Source of the DNA: Halictus rubicundus
Taxonomy: Eukaryota; Arthropoda; Insecta; Hymenoptera; Halictidae
Assembly (NCBI RefSeq): GCF_050948215.1
Contig: NC_135156.1
Location: 15,809,257 to 15,873,256, forward strand
Direction of reading: 5' to 3'
Length of the DNA: 64,000 nucleotides
Position 1 is the first letter of the stretch, and the number at the start of each line of letters is the position of its first letter. The notes under the pieces were generated by a model. That model ran no database searches. It saw only the letters and a list, made by a program, of their open reading frames with translations, and had not been told where the DNA came from. This document shows, piece after piece, positions 50,725 to 63,561 of the stretch. The position numbers and the translations under genes are program-made.

Positions 50725-53700
50725 TTATTCTCCGGTCATCATCTCCATGAATTCTGGAACAGCAATCATAAATAATAAAGATTTAGCGGGAGGAGTTAAA
50801 TTCTATTTTAAATCGAAATAAAAGGAAGCTCATTAATTTTTCGATCCATTATCTTCACGCTTCAAAACATTTGCATTCTAAAATCGGATATTTCGTATGG
50901 AATGCATGTGGAGGAATCCACAGCTTCTATAAATAATTGTCGGCATACAATGTGTAAACAAATAAATTCTAGGTCGGTGGCAAATGTATATTGGATTACG
51001 ATATAATTGTTGTTTGTTCTATAAATAAACAGGAATGTCCAAAGAACAAACAAGAACGGTTTGATGATATTTTTAGAGTAGAAAAGATATTGTTAAAGGA
51101 AATATAATAAATGGGTGTCCGTGTACCCGGTTGCCTACACAAGGGGCAGTCATGAAATTCTGTTGAAGAAGTTGAATGTCAAATTCCATTGGAAATTTAT
51201 GAAAGCACATTGTAAAAAGCTTGGCCCTGGAGTCGGGCGATAAATCACAAAGACTTGGAAGACAGTCCGCCTAAAATACGACGCGTTCAGGAAGTATTAA
51301 CATGTAGCCGGTTCAACTGTCCAAGCCAAACAAAAGGGAACAGTCGTATCGATGGCATGGCGAGATGCGGCTACTTTACTATTTACCGGTGCCGTCTATC
51401 CTTCTGGTATTGGCAACGCTACGCGCCGGATAAATTATTGCTAATATGCCAAGCAGTTTGCAGGTTGTTCGAAAAGGAGAAATGCCAAGTGTCGTGTATC
51501 GTAGTTAGTAGTTGGACCGAGCCACCGGTGTCATCTTGCATAACTCAGAATCATCGGTGAGCTGGACTGTACCCGCAGACACAGGAAGCTTGAATTCCGA
51601 CGTGATGTAATACCGAGGGAATCTTGAAAATAATAGCTGCCCTGTTGCTACTTCATAAATTGAAAACAACGATCACGACGATCCCTGTAAATTCTCGCGT
51701 TAACAGACGGCGACATTGATACTCTATTTTTATCCAGCGAGACAAATTTTTCATTTTACAGAACACTTTATGAATTTATGGATTCACGTCCTAATTTTTA
51801 AATGATTAATTGCAGGTGTGAAAGGAATGGCTGAAGATCTTTGGAGGTTTCAGAATCGAACAAAAAAAGAGTATTAGATTGTTTAAAAGAAAGATTGGCA
51901 ACAGAGATTATTTGTAAGAGGTGTATTTATAATTCTAAGCCATTGAAAAACGTTAGTCTCTAAGTCAGCGCGTGTAACTAGCAGGAAGCCACGAAAGGAC
52001 GGTCCCGATTCATCGATAACGTATAAATAAACTAAAATGTATGCCGGAGGAGCACGTGCTGGCTCTCAAAAACGATAACAAATGCTGGCGTTATTTATTA
52101 CGCGACTTATGCACGAACATTGTAGCAAAAGGAGCAGCGCTAATATATTCAAAGCCTTTCAGTGTAAATCTAGAAGTTCTGCTGTTTGGAAAGATTGTTG
52201 TTTGGAGAACGCTTGCGTGCAGATTGAAGGAAGAATTTACCATCAAAATCTACGGTGCCGGATCCATCGGAGTCGATCTCCTCGATCATAATGTCGAGTT
52301 CCTCGTCCGTGAGCTGGTCATCGAGTTCTCTCAGGATCTCACGCAAACACGTAGTCGGGATGTAGCCGTTTCCTGCGGAGAAAATCCGGTCGCCATCTTG
52401 CATTATTTCGGCCCATAAATTCAGCAAAAATTAAATACTAAAACTATATTCTATAGTCAATCTAAATATACAGATTATTCATTTCTGTTGAATTGAACTA
52501 AAATTCTGTTTGTCATTGTTCTGACAAGTTCTGATTATTGTAGGCGTAAAGAAAATCATAATGCAAAGGGTTAAAATTGATGTATAGTGTTTAACAATTT
52601 ACTGCATCAATAAGTGGATAATTGTTGAACGTTTCCGTGATCTCATTTGAGAAATTGACAAATACGTTTGCCACGATGTTGCTAATTGAACGTGATAGGG
52701 ACTCTGGCGACTGAAAATATTGTGAAAAATCGTGTTATTCGTGGGATGCGCGTGGATGATCGATTAGTCTTCGATCGCACGACAGGATTTATAGATCCAG
52801 GAGGAATTCTGAACGAGCGGAACCGCCGGCATTAATTCACGTCCGAAACTCTTTGGCTTAATCGTAATTCATAGAGGATTCGTGGCGAAACGCGGCCGAT
52901 TTTTGGCCGGCGGCCCGCCCAGCCTGCTCGAATTCGGTCAGCTTTCATTCCCATGCGAGACGAGACGTCAACAGCGCTTTTACTACGTGTTCCGAGAACA
53001 GTGGGCTATTTCGGTGGAGCGGATATATATCATTCTCCATTCTTCTTTCGCTTTGATCCCGTCGCCCGTTCTCCAGTTGCGCGGCAATAATCGTGGGACG
53101 TTCGCGCGATGAATCGTAGCAAATATAAATTCTTGAAACTTCACCGAGCCTCAGAAGAGCCTACCTTCTTTGTCATAGAGCCTGAAGGCTTCCCGAAGTT
53201 CTTTCTCGAGGGCTTCAGCATCCTCCTCAACAATGAACTTCGCGGCTAGCGTAACGAACTCTTCGAATTCGAGGCGCCCGGATTCTGTAAATTAGCAACA
53301 AACAATCCTGATTCTGAAATCACTTTTCTCTGGCACTGAAGCGGTACTGATTGGTAGACTGTGGATCTTTATGCAAGATAAATATTTTAAAAAGTGGTAC
53401 AAAACAGGAGCCATATAGAAATTTCATTCTTTCTTTAGAGATTTAAATCAGCTCGAACACTGCATTATATTGCACTTATTCATTTTCGTCATAAATGCAT
53501 AAAATCTGCAGTCTACTGGTCGGGTTCAATTAGCACTTGTCACTCTAAAAGAACTCAATAGATTGTAAAGCCTTAGATTTGTCGAATATATGTGTAATCT
53601 TCTTAACAGTAGCTTTTTATTGTCAAAGAAAATTGTTAATAGATGGCAGATTTTTATCCAGAAACTGGCGAGTTAAAGGCTAAATTACTGGAGGTGGAGG

Positions 53701-56700
53701 AAAGAAGTTATACATTGCGGTTGACTTTGTAAAAATTGTGTTTTATGCGAACATAAAGCTAAGAAGTCAGTAATTAAGGTAATTACTAGACTGTTATCGA
53801 ACGGCGCCTGCGAATTATTGTTAACACTTTATTTGCCGGAAGGTGTTTCAGTAATTGAAGTTTCTGTTGCCTGAAGGAGCTATTTGAAAATCCTCAGCCA
53901 CGGGCCATAAGGCTTTCGAAAATTATGGAATAATCGCCGGTAGATAATGTGTTCGTAACGTTTCCGCGGCGTTTGACCAATGGCCGACGCAGACTACTTA
54001 CTGTCAGCGTCGACTTCCTCGATCAGCTCGTCGAGGGTCTTCTTATTGAAGGGCTGGCCCATCAATCTGAGGATGTCGGCGACCATGTCGGTAGGTATGC
54101 TCCCGCTCTTCTCCCTGTCGAAGCTGTCGAACGCTTTGCGCAGAACTGCGGGGGAGGGAAAAAAAAATCGGATGCGTTTCTGCCCGTGAAAGTATGCACG
54201 CGGATTTATAATTAGACGATCGCATCGAACCGGTCGCAGGCGAGGATTAAATATCGCGCCGGAAGGATTTTAGGCCTCACTTTCATCGGTGCGTCGGGTT
54301 AAGAGCACTCGACGATACGGTTCAGATTTAGAATCCGATGTTAATGCCCTTCCGTACCCCCGCGATTCTGGCTCGATGCTTATTTGGCCTGGTGCACCAT
54401 CGTTCATACTAGTTAGAACGTTTATTTATCGATGTCGACTGGCGGCGGTCCGTGCGATGAAATTTGACGGCAATTTACAGGCCGAACGGATTCGTTATCA
54501 CGCCGAAAAACAACGAACAAGCTGCTGCTACCAAGGGCTTGCTATCGTACAATTTGGGAAATAATTAGGGTCACGGAGCCTAATCGTGTAAGCTGTTTCA
54601 GCTATTATTATGGTTTCTCCAGTCATTCTCCAGTTTAAAAATGGTTTATTGTACGGCAGAGGAGTAGGATTGCTTTGGTAGCAAAGATAACAAACTGAGA
54701 ACAGTGAAATTATTTAATTTGTTCTATTCTGATGCTTTTATTGGATAGATTGATAGATTAATCCTCTTCGAGTAACCATGCATTGTTACAATTATTATGT
54801 TTCTACAAACTTTCATTTTTCAGGCCAACTGTCGGCAAAGTGAAATTAAGAAACACGTTGCTTCTGAAAAGTAATATAGGACTGTATCGCATTCTACGAA
54901 AGCTTCATATCGATTTGATTTAAACTGTTTGACGATTGTAAGTATGTGCAGAGCCAGCCTGTCAATTATTTGTTAAGTAATTGCTTGGACGTATAGTAAA
55001 TGTTAGATATTTGTCGATAATTCTTTCTGTACAGATGGAGGAAGGTCGCCAGAAGGATCATCCCGCATCCTCGGGTCGGAACGAAAGTCGGTGATTTTTC
55101 GGAGGCAGGTTTCTATTTTTCGATGGCCGGAGAACGCTTCCCTCTGGAGAAACCTTCCTCTATTTTTACCAATCCGATTCCCGCGATCGAATCGTCACGC
55201 GATATGCGCTAACTCGGTTCCGCAGCTATACATAGGCACCCGCTGGCTGCCCTCGATCGAATCGAAGCACAAATAAACTCTGGGAACGCGGCTTGTAGAA
55301 GCGGAGATAACTTATCCGACCCGCTCGTTCCTCGCTCTATTTTCAATTTTTTTTTAGGCCGGGCTTTCCTCGTTCCATTCTCGAAAGAAGATCGGCTGGC
55401 CGTTGCTGAAACTGTGACACTTCAGACCATCAAGATTGAAGAAAATCAACCCCCTGCGGTCACGTGATAGCGAAGATTGATCTGCTCTCATGAAATTATC
55501 AGAACTACAGAGTGTTGGTAGAATCCAACTATAAAGAAGTTGGGAAAACGAGGAAAGCTATCAAATAAAAATGGAGAAATTGAAAAAGTAGGATCAACAC
55601 CCTTGCGTTAATATAATAGCAAAGTTTCATCTTCTGAGCTTATCAGAACCATGAAGAACTAGAAGAATGTAACTACAAAGAACCTAGAAAATCAACACAA
55701 TCAATAATATAAAAATGAAGAGTAAAGAAAAATGCTCACTTCAGAGCATCAAGATTGAAGAAAATCAACCCCCTGCGGTCACGTGATAGCGAAGATTGAT
55801 CTGCTCTCATGAAATTATCAGAACTACAGAGTGTTGGTAGAATCCAACTATAAAGAAGTTGGGAAAATGAGGAAAGCTATCAAATAAAAATGGAGAAATT
55901 GAAAAAGTAGGATCAACACCCTTGCGTTAATATAATAGCAAAGTTTCATCTTCTGAGCTTATCAGAACCATGAAGAACTAGAAGAATGTAACTACAAAGA
56001 ACCTAGAAAATCAACACAATCAATAATATAAAAATGAAGAGTAAAGAAAAATGCTCACTTCAGAGCATCAAGATTGAAGAAAATCAACCCCCTGCGGTCA
56101 CGTGATAGCGAAGATTGATCTGCTCTCATGAAATTATCAGAACTACAGAGTGTTGGTAGAATCCAACTATAAAGAAGTTGGGAAAATGAGGAAAGCTATC
56201 AAATAAAAATGGAGAAATTGAAAAAGTAGGATCAACACCCTTGCGTTAATATAATAGCAAAGTTTCATCTTCTGAGCCTATCAGAACCATGAAGAACTAG
56301 AAGAATGTAACTACAAAGAACCTAGAAAATCAACACATTCAATAACATAAAAATGAAGAATAAAGAAAAATGCTCACTTCAGAGCATCAAGATTGAAGAA
56401 AATCAACCCCCTGCGGTCACGTGATAGCGAAGATTGATCTGCTCTCATGAAATTATCAGAACTATAGAGTGTTGGTAGAATCCAACTATAAAGAAGTTGG
56501 GAAAATGAGGAAAGCTATCAAATAAAAATGGAGAAATTGAAAAAGTAGGATCAACACCCTTGCGTTAATATAATAGCAAAGTTTCATCTTCTGAGCTTAT
56601 CAGAACCATGAAGAACTAGAAGAATGTAACTACAAAGAACCTAGAAAATCAACACAATCAATAACATAAAAATGAAGAATAAAGAAAAATCCTTTGCCTC

Positions 56701-57278
56701 CATATAACAACGAAAATTGATTTCTCCTTGGTGGACTCTCAAAACCAGGAAAACCCCGGAAGAAATGAACCAGAAGAGCCGAAAGAAGTGAAGATCAAAT
56801 TGACGAGAGATTGCCAAGAATCTCCAGCGACCAGTGGCCGAAAATCGCGCGAGGGTCGAACCCGAAGACCGAGCACCTGGCGCAGCGAGCTTTCAGCAGG
56901 AAGCATAAATCAGCGAGCGCGAGTCAACAAATAAATGTAAAACAAGCTGCATTGTTTTCGCAAAGCCGCTCGGCCGGACGGCTGACAGCGTCCGTATCGC
57001 GAAAACGTGTTCTCCGCTTGCGTAAACCGGGCCGCGCGGGTTTTGAAACCAACGACAGGCTTTCTTTGTCCCGGGGATCGTGGCCTGGCACCCGAACAGA
57101 GAGCAACCCTATTCTTTTGGTCCGCGGAGTTTCAGAGAGAGACGACGCGACGAAGGGACTAAAGATAGTCGGACGCGGCCGCGAGATCTTCCGGAACGAT
57201 TGAACGGGGCTTAACGCTGACGAAAGGGTCAGGGAGCCGTAAGGGAAACGTTCTCGTCGACGAACGTCGGTCAGAAAC

Positions 57279-57320
<42 letters not shown>

Positions 57321-59475
57321 GATGGCTAAATTTAGTTTGCGTCCAGTAAACACGATACCGTTTCGCTTTCGACGAATGTCGGGAGGATTGAAATACCGGA
57401 AAGCCAAGAATGGCGCGACATGTTCGACGAACATTCAATTTACGAGAGATCTGCAACCCCCTTTGGATCTTTCAGTCGTTTATCTAGCTGAAGATCCACA
57501 GAAGAGCCCGTTACATTTTCAAGACGGTTTTCGGTTGTTTAGGTTTGTTGTAAATCGAATTTTAATGGTTCGAGTAGTTTGTCTTGGAGAGAATGTGGAA
57601 TTGATGGTTGTGATATGTGATCAACCCCTCGCATTATAATATACAGGTCATGACGAACGTATTAATTTTTATAAGTAAATATGGACTTCGACAAAGACAT
57701 TTATTCTGTTCGAACGTTTTATCTTAGAGAGAATACCACCTCTGATAGAAAAGAAAATAATTGTACAGTTTTTAACTATTAAAATTAATTTTTTGCCCAA
57801 TCGACCACTAATGGAAAATCGTATAAAAATCGTGTTAGAGTAAGAAATGTATTTTGTAGATTGTTCGGTATAATAAGAATGTAGTCACTTGAACCAGATT
57901 TCCGTGGTTCTTCTCAATTAACCGTTAATTTCGTCACAATAATCTAAATATAGTCGCGATCGGTAAATACGATACTTCCTCCTTCGACATCCGATCTTGT
58001 CGACCAGCGTTCTTATTTAACCTCTCGCGGTGAACCGATTCGATCGACGACCGATAAAAACATCGACGATTAATGAACTGATTGTTACATACCAGCAATT
58101 TGTTCGGGGGGAAGTTCGTCGGCCTGCGAACACAAAAATAATGAAACTGGAGACGTCTGTTCCGCACTCGGTGTTCACTGACGGAGATACTCGTTGCAAT
58201 GATTAATTTATTAATTATTCCCATGTGAATAGAGACGTTCGAGAATATTATTTAAGAGAAGTGAGAGACTTTGTTATTCTAATTGCACAGAGTCGGCGAG
58301 CTGTTACCAATAGAGCGTCATGTCGAATTAATTTGGAGAAACTTTCGAAGTGTTCGTGCAATGTTAACATCGATCCGATGGAACTCGTGCAGATTCGATT
58401 AATTAATGTTCACTGTTCTGTGGCTTGCAAGTTTTATCATATGGATAGAACACCGGAAATCGTCGATTATAATTTAAAAAAAGAAATAAATATATAAAAG
58501 GACTGATCCTTGCGGCGCTCGCTACTCGTTTAAGTAGAAAGAGCCGTAAGTGGTCGGACACACAGTCGCAGCCTTTCTTCCATAAACTCTCCAACATTTT
58601 TAAACGTAAAATTACTGCTCCAATTAACGTAACCAATCACGACTAATCAATTGTATAATTTTAATATTATATTTAAGATGTTTTTCGTTAAATTTGATCC
58701 TTTTTTTTTTTTTTGGTTTTGTTTCATCAGCTAGGAAGGAAGACGTCTCGACAACAGAAATTCGCCATGTAAGAAACAATCACGTTTCCAGGACCTCGGC
58801 CTCTGGGACAACAATGACCACGATTAATTTCGATCGTCGTGCACTATGTAAAAAGAGAGAAAAAAAAGTGAAACAAAAAGATCACAGGCCAGAGACTAGT
58901 ATGAAAAATAGTAAAATAAATAGTGTGAGAGACAGAGAGAGTGCAGTGGATGCAGGCATTCCGTGTCAGACAGTGTAAACGATCGCTTCTGCCGTCTGGA
59001 ACAAACAGTTCTCGTTCGTTAACCGCTGCCGTTATCACTGGTTCGTCCACCGTCGAGTACAGATTGACGAAGCAAACACAAAACATTGTTAAACTAAAAT
59101 TCCTTCACTCAACAATTTCGTTACACTCCGAGAAACGGAAAAATCCTTTCCTCCGGACAGAGTTCCGGAAAATTGTAAAAACTAGAAACGAAGAAAACCG
59201 GTTCAGAAAAATTGGTCTTCAAACGGTTCAAGAAACAATCGTTCACGCTGGACGCCGGAAGGATCGAATCACCGAGTCCGGAGGGACAGCGGGATCCAAC
59301 GAACAGAGACAGATAGAAGAAAGACAGGCGAAAAAGAGAGGCGCCGCGGTCATCAACGAAGTGTATTAAGTTGAGAGAGAGAGAGAAAAAAAAATACGAT
59401 AAATAAATAAACAGTAGGAAAACGTGTATGTTTACCAGGGCGACGACTTACGATATCATCAATAGAACATACCAT
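50725..59475 (-). CDS. TpnC: Troponin C, muscle (6 coding exons)
   Basis: Calcium sensor of the thin filament, which relieves troponin I inhibition in muscle. Exons (minus): 59475-59473 (ATG only), 58123-58093, 54145-54002, 53284-53165, 52372-52241, 50753-50725. They sum to 459 nt, 152 residues plus stop, with all joins in phase. The protein starts MADELPPEQIAVLRKAFDSF and ends DFDEFMEMMTGE. Four EF-hands are visible. Site I (DREKSGSIPTDM) lacks the twelfth-position Glu. Site II (DADKSGRLEFEE) is canonical. Site III (DKEGNGYIPTTC) is degenerate. Site IV (DSDGSGTVDFDE) is canonical. This II-plus-IV pattern is the usual arthropod one. The ATG has a strong context, GCGCCACCATG, followed at once by donor GTATGT. 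Assignment to a particular insect TpnC paralogue is not attempted. Confidence 0.95.
50754..52240 (-). other. Last intron of troponin C
   Basis: About 1.5 kb between exons 52372-52241 and 50753-50725. No recognised feature; a 101-codon plus-strand open frame at 51255 shows no family resemblance. Confidence 0.6.
52373..53164 (-). other. Troponin C intron
   Basis: No feature seen beyond a GC-rich patch (52880-52925) and GCAAAGGGTTAA at 52564, similar to the end of the TTAA element at 16896. Confidence 0.6.
53355..53515. mobile_element. TA-type MITE, best preserved copy
   Basis: TAGACTGTGGATCTTTATGC at the left and ATGCATAAAATCTGCAGTCTA at the right are inverted repeats of about 20 bases with TA at both edges. 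Core ACAGGAGCCATATAGAAATT. Length is 161 bases. It lies in a troponin C intron. Confidence 0.8.
55417..56690. repeat. Tandem array, four copies of a 319-bp unit
   Basis: CAAGATTGAA recurs at 55431, 55750, 56069 and 56388, exactly 319 bases apart. The array length is 1274 bases (3.99 units). Copies are near-identical, with only scattered substitutions (for example GAGCTTATC against GAGCCTATC). Each unit is itself two diverged halves of about 160 bases: AATCAACCCCCTGCGGTCAC...GATAGCGAAG is mirrored by GATCAACACCCTTGCGTTAA...AATAGCAAAG. Confidence 0.95.
56691..56815. repeat. Degenerate half-unit flanking the array
   Basis: CCTTTGCCTCCATATAACAA, then CGAAAATTGATTTCTCC, align with the start of either half-unit, at the expected position directly after copy 4, but are much more diverged. 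Confidence 0.5.
57279..57318. repeat. (GA)n microsatellite
   Basis: About 18 GA units in a troponin C intron. Confidence 0.9.
58124..59472 (-). other. Troponin C intron 1
   Basis: 1.35 kb between the ATG-only exon and the 31-base exon 2. GAGA-rich near 58930 and 59370. No other gene recognised. Confidence 0.65.
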
Positions 59476-61183
59476 GGTGGCGCGGTCTTTTTTTTTTCTT
59501 ACTTAAAACGTTTAGAGGTTTAAAACACTGGTTATACTACTGTGCAACTTGGCCTCGGCCCGGAGGGTGTTTTAGGTTTATTCGCGTGCGGATTACGGGT
59601 CTTTGCTTTTTTACTCGGACTGAGGATCGGTGGTTGTATATGATGGTGATGTTGCTGACTGTCGAGCACTGTCACGAAGAACGGCCACCGTCGCGGTAAT
59701 ATTCGAATTGGAGGATATAGCGGTTGCGTGGCAGACCCGGACCGCACCCCGCCCTACCTCCAGCTACCAATCCTTAGCTCTCCTCTTCTCCCTCCTCTCC
59801 TCTCACGGTTTCGTCCGGTCTTGTTCTAGCCGCCTCGGTTCGCTTCTCGTAGCGGGCCTTAAAGCTTTTGGAAAGGCGCTTGCGCTATTTCTGGGATGCA
59901 GACGGTGCCGCGAGAGGCTCGAAATCAGGGCCGTCTTCGAGGCTTTCAGCCTCCAGACCATTTTCTCGTCCTCGCTCTTTCACCAGGGACACGCATTCCT
60001 CTGGAGAACCCCATTGTTCATCCCCCGGAACATCCCCGGTCTCCCGAGACCATGGTGACGGGTCTTCGTCGACCGATTTGCCTTCGGACTCTCTCTTTCA
60101 CCAGGGACAAATTCTTCCGGCTCCCGTTGACATTGTTCGCCCTCTGGAACACGTTCTCCTAGAACAATAACAGGTTCCATCCGTTTGTCCTGTTTCATCC
60201 GTTGTAACACTCCCGTTCTCCTGTAACAATAATAAATCGTCGTCAACCGATTCTACGGTAGAAAACAAAATAATTTGCAAATACTGAATTTTCAGAATTA
60301 ACCACCTGTTCGCTTGCCGCTGAAATCCCTCGAGGATTTCACGCGGATTCACTGAACACTCGAGATATGAAACGATCGTCAGATAATAATTGCCGGTCCG
60401 ACGGTATCAAGTTGATGCACCCTGCATCATCGCCGGGATCCAAAGTGAGAATTTTAATGGCTTCTAAGAAACCACTGCCGTCGGTAGCGGGCTGTAAAGA
60501 AGCTGGAGATATTTTTGTGAAACCCGGTGGGCAACGGGCGTTCGGAGGAAACAGTTTCGCGGGTTTTCGAGCCTACGGAGACGTTTCGTCATCCGCAGAC
60601 TACTTTGCGCCCGGACCCCAAACGAGTAGGATAATGCGTACCGTCGGGGATCGCCAAAAAGTTGCATCGATCGCGAGAGAATAATGCGGAGAAAACAGAT
60701 TTCGTGGTTCTCGAATTAGAACAGCGGGAGAAACGAAACGGGGTAGCATAACCGCCGGTGCAAGAAGTAAATATCTCCGGGCGAAAGTGTTTCTTTTTAA
60801 TTTTAGATGTCCGCGGCGGGCCTGTTCCGTTGACTCGCGGACCTCTTGAATCGTTCATTGAATCAGCGGTACGTCGCGTACCTCTTTTCCTCGCCGAACG
60901 ATATCCCCCGAGACGGTTACGAAAATAGAGAATGGAAATTGTACAATCCGCGTAAGCGACAGTAAAGCAGAGAAACGATCGGGACCGTGGCTGGGGCAAG
61001 AGGCGGCGGTGCCAGAAACAAAAGAAACAATTTATGTCTATGCGCCGACCGGTCGCTGGTCAGTGCCAGTAATTTAGGCGCACGCCTGATCTAGAACAGA
61101 ATAAGTGGGTCTTTAGCGGATCCACAAGGGACGGCCTCTTACGTCGATGACAATTAAAACATCCACGATTAGCAGACATTCGA
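59476..61183. other. Troponin C upstream region
   Basis: Holds the 5' UTR start of troponin C, its limit not fixed, and GC-rich DNA to about 61000. No TATA box could be assigned with confidence. Plus-strand open frames at 59630 and 60367 lack recognisable motifs. Confidence 0.4.
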
Positions 61184-61309
61184 ATGGCTTACCAGTTCTA
61201 CACCTTTTCATCTCATTTTTTTGACATCTTGACGGTCACTTCAATTTATCCTTTACAGGTTCAGTCTCTTTTCCGAATGTCCCAAATTTTTATTGTAAAG
61301 GTAAAGAAC

Positions 61310-61730
61310 TATCGCAGCTACTTTCTTAAGAGTGCAGTCCGCTCCTCGGAGGTCCTGCAGTTTTTACAGTTCCTGAGCACTGACTTCAAAGTACCATTTA
61401 TCAGACAAAGCCACTTTGGGTTGCTCTTCAAGTTGACCCTGCCGAGACGTTGAACAACCTTAGCTACCCTTTTCAGGGGTGCAACGTTCCCTTCTGGGGC
61501 TCTACGATTTTTACAGGGAATGAGCACCGAGTCCAAGGTACCATTTATTGAATCAGACATTCCTGTCTATAGTTTGTTCGTTAAATTAACCCTGACGATG
61601 CACTGTAGGCTGTTCCAACTATCTTCACAACGATTTCAACTTTCTCCTCGAAGATCCTGCGATTCTTGTAGACTCCTAACGCCGAGCTCGAGGTACCATC
61701 TATCGAATGAAACATGTTTGTTTAGATTGC
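61310..61730. repeat. Degenerate triplicate repeat, ~150-bp period
   Basis: GTACCATTTAT/GTACCATCTAT occurs at 61391, 61538 and 61693 (steps of 147 and 155), each preceded by a TCCTGCAGTTTTTACAG-like block and GAGCAC/GCCGAG. The copies are diverged. Confidence 0.6.
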
Positions 61731-63284
61731 TCCACAGACTAAATGGCTGTTTTACATTTCAAACCCAAGATCCCCTAATTTCGAGTAGTTTAGAATGATC
61801 ACTTTCGAACACCCCAATTGATGACAGGGATCGGACAGTCTGAGGGACCGAGTATTATTACGCAACCTACCTAGTCAGCACCGACGCGTGACGTTTCCTT
61901 CCACAGTAGTCAAAACAGGTGAAAAGAGTACCATTGAATTTGGATCTGCATCGAAGGGCCCCGCGGTCCATCCTTTTCAATGTTCCTACCAGAAAACTCG
62001 TCAACAAAGAGAAATTGCCACGATGACGAATACCAACAAAGAATTGTAGCTGGCTGAGTGGATTGGTGCCAAATTGCCAATAGTGTCTTTTCCGCAGTGA
62101 ATAGTCGTCTCGAGCACACCAGTAAACAAACAATTTGCAATTCCGCATCTATTATTCTAGCTTTTCATAACCTACCGCAACCGAGGACTCCGAAAGCCAA
62201 AATCGTTATTTATAAACAATGGTCCAATTTAAGCATGCGTGTTTTCGGATTCTCATAGACGCATTTTCTCTGCGGTATCTCCTCTGGCTAAATTCGTTAT
62301 CCTTAAAATGTTATCCACGAATTTTTCTACGACCTGCAATTATTCATGAGTTGTTTTGCGAACATTAAAACGAGGGGATAATAAATTCTGCGAACTGGAA
62401 CATTTGTTACAATGAAAATAGAAGGGGCAATCTTCATTTTTCTCGGTGTACTGGATTACTGGTGTTTTATATGTTCACTGATCTCACAGATGGATAAAGA
62501 TCAGTCTAGATCCGTCGGTATGAGATCAGAAATAGGGGATCGTATAATTGTTACGAGTGTATAAATCGATGCTCGACCAACGGGAAACGTGGAACACAGG
62601 AGGGAGGCAGATCACACGTTTGTGATCTGTGATCCAGGATTACCGGCGGTGCCAGTAACACGGTTATTATTGGTGGAACATTGCCGGATAATAAAGTGGG
62701 TCGGCAACGCGAGGACTCATCGTGGCTGTTCCGTCTGGAGAACGTGGATCAACACTTTTGGAGATGTTCCAAAACGCACGGTGCCTAAGTGCCACGGTGT
62801 ACGTCGAACGTTGTAAATTATTATTTATCGGCCATCTCGATCGTCCAGTCGGACACGCGATCCTCTGTACGGTTCCAAGAGATCGCCGGCCTCCCATTCC
62901 GAATCGGCTGAATATCTGCGTAATAATCGAAGAAATTCGTCAACATTACGCTAACATCACGAGGGCCAGATAAATCATACCAGGAAGCTGATACGCCTCT
63001 GCCAAATGCACACTTATGATTGTGCCAATGCAAATTCCTTATAATACGAAAACCCGCGACACGGTTTTCCTTTACGCATCTGTCCCGCCGCTTTCGTTGG
63101 TGATACTTGCAAAACTCGCTAACATAGCACCGGATCAGAATACATAAGAACATATACCGAAACGATCGGTGCCGAATTTAATTGCATTTCAATCGGCGCA
63201 ATACGTTTTTCCATCCAATCGATTTATAAACCAACATTTTGCGGACAGTCTCGTATGCAATTTCTAAACTTGCCGGTAAGTGTT
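61731..63284. other. Spacer, no gene recognised
   Basis: Mixed-composition DNA. A small hairpin, GATCACACGTTTGTGATC, lies at about 62608. No exon with family resemblance. Confidence 0.4.
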
Positions 63285-63355
63285 TTAACACCGGGTTTAC
63301 GGTACCGCGTTCTAATATATTTAATTTGCGATTATTCAGATTGCAAAGATGCATC
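63285..63355 (+). repeat. TTAA-type element end, same family as window start
   Basis: TTAACACCGGGTTTACGG, then CGCGTTCTAATATATTTAAT and GATTATTCAGATTG, follow the minus-strand order of 195-80. Confidence 0.55.
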
Positions 63356-63561
63356 CACAAGGGATTATTCAACAAATTTATTTCTTTGAGTATATATTAT
63401 TATTTAAAAAGATGGTAAAAATTTGAATAGACGCATCGGCAGGCATTTGGCCTTGACTGTCACGCTATGTTATCCTGTGCCTTTTTTCTAGACATTTTAC
63501 GTCTTAAATAAGTAAGTAATCAATTAAAAATGCATACCACCGTGTTTGTACGTGTCTTTGC

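Larger units (their letters stand above)
54146..58092 (-). other. Troponin C intron 2
   Basis: A 3.9-kb intron containing the 319-bp tandem array, a (GA)n run and a GC-rich stretch (56820-57200). Plus-strand open frames at 56728-57639 have no recognisable domain. Confidence 0.6.

Noticed and set aside
52041..52418. 125-codon plus-strand open frame
   Set aside because: Antisense to the troponin C exon 52372-52241.
57319..57639. 106-codon plus-strand open frame in the troponin C intron
   Set aside because: Begins within the (GA)n flank, with no motif or conserved neighbour. Likely chance.
60367..60684. 105-codon plus-strand open frame (MKRSSDNNCRSDG...)
   Set aside because: No family resemblance and no neighbouring exon; an overlapping minus-strand frame exists. 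Left unannotated.
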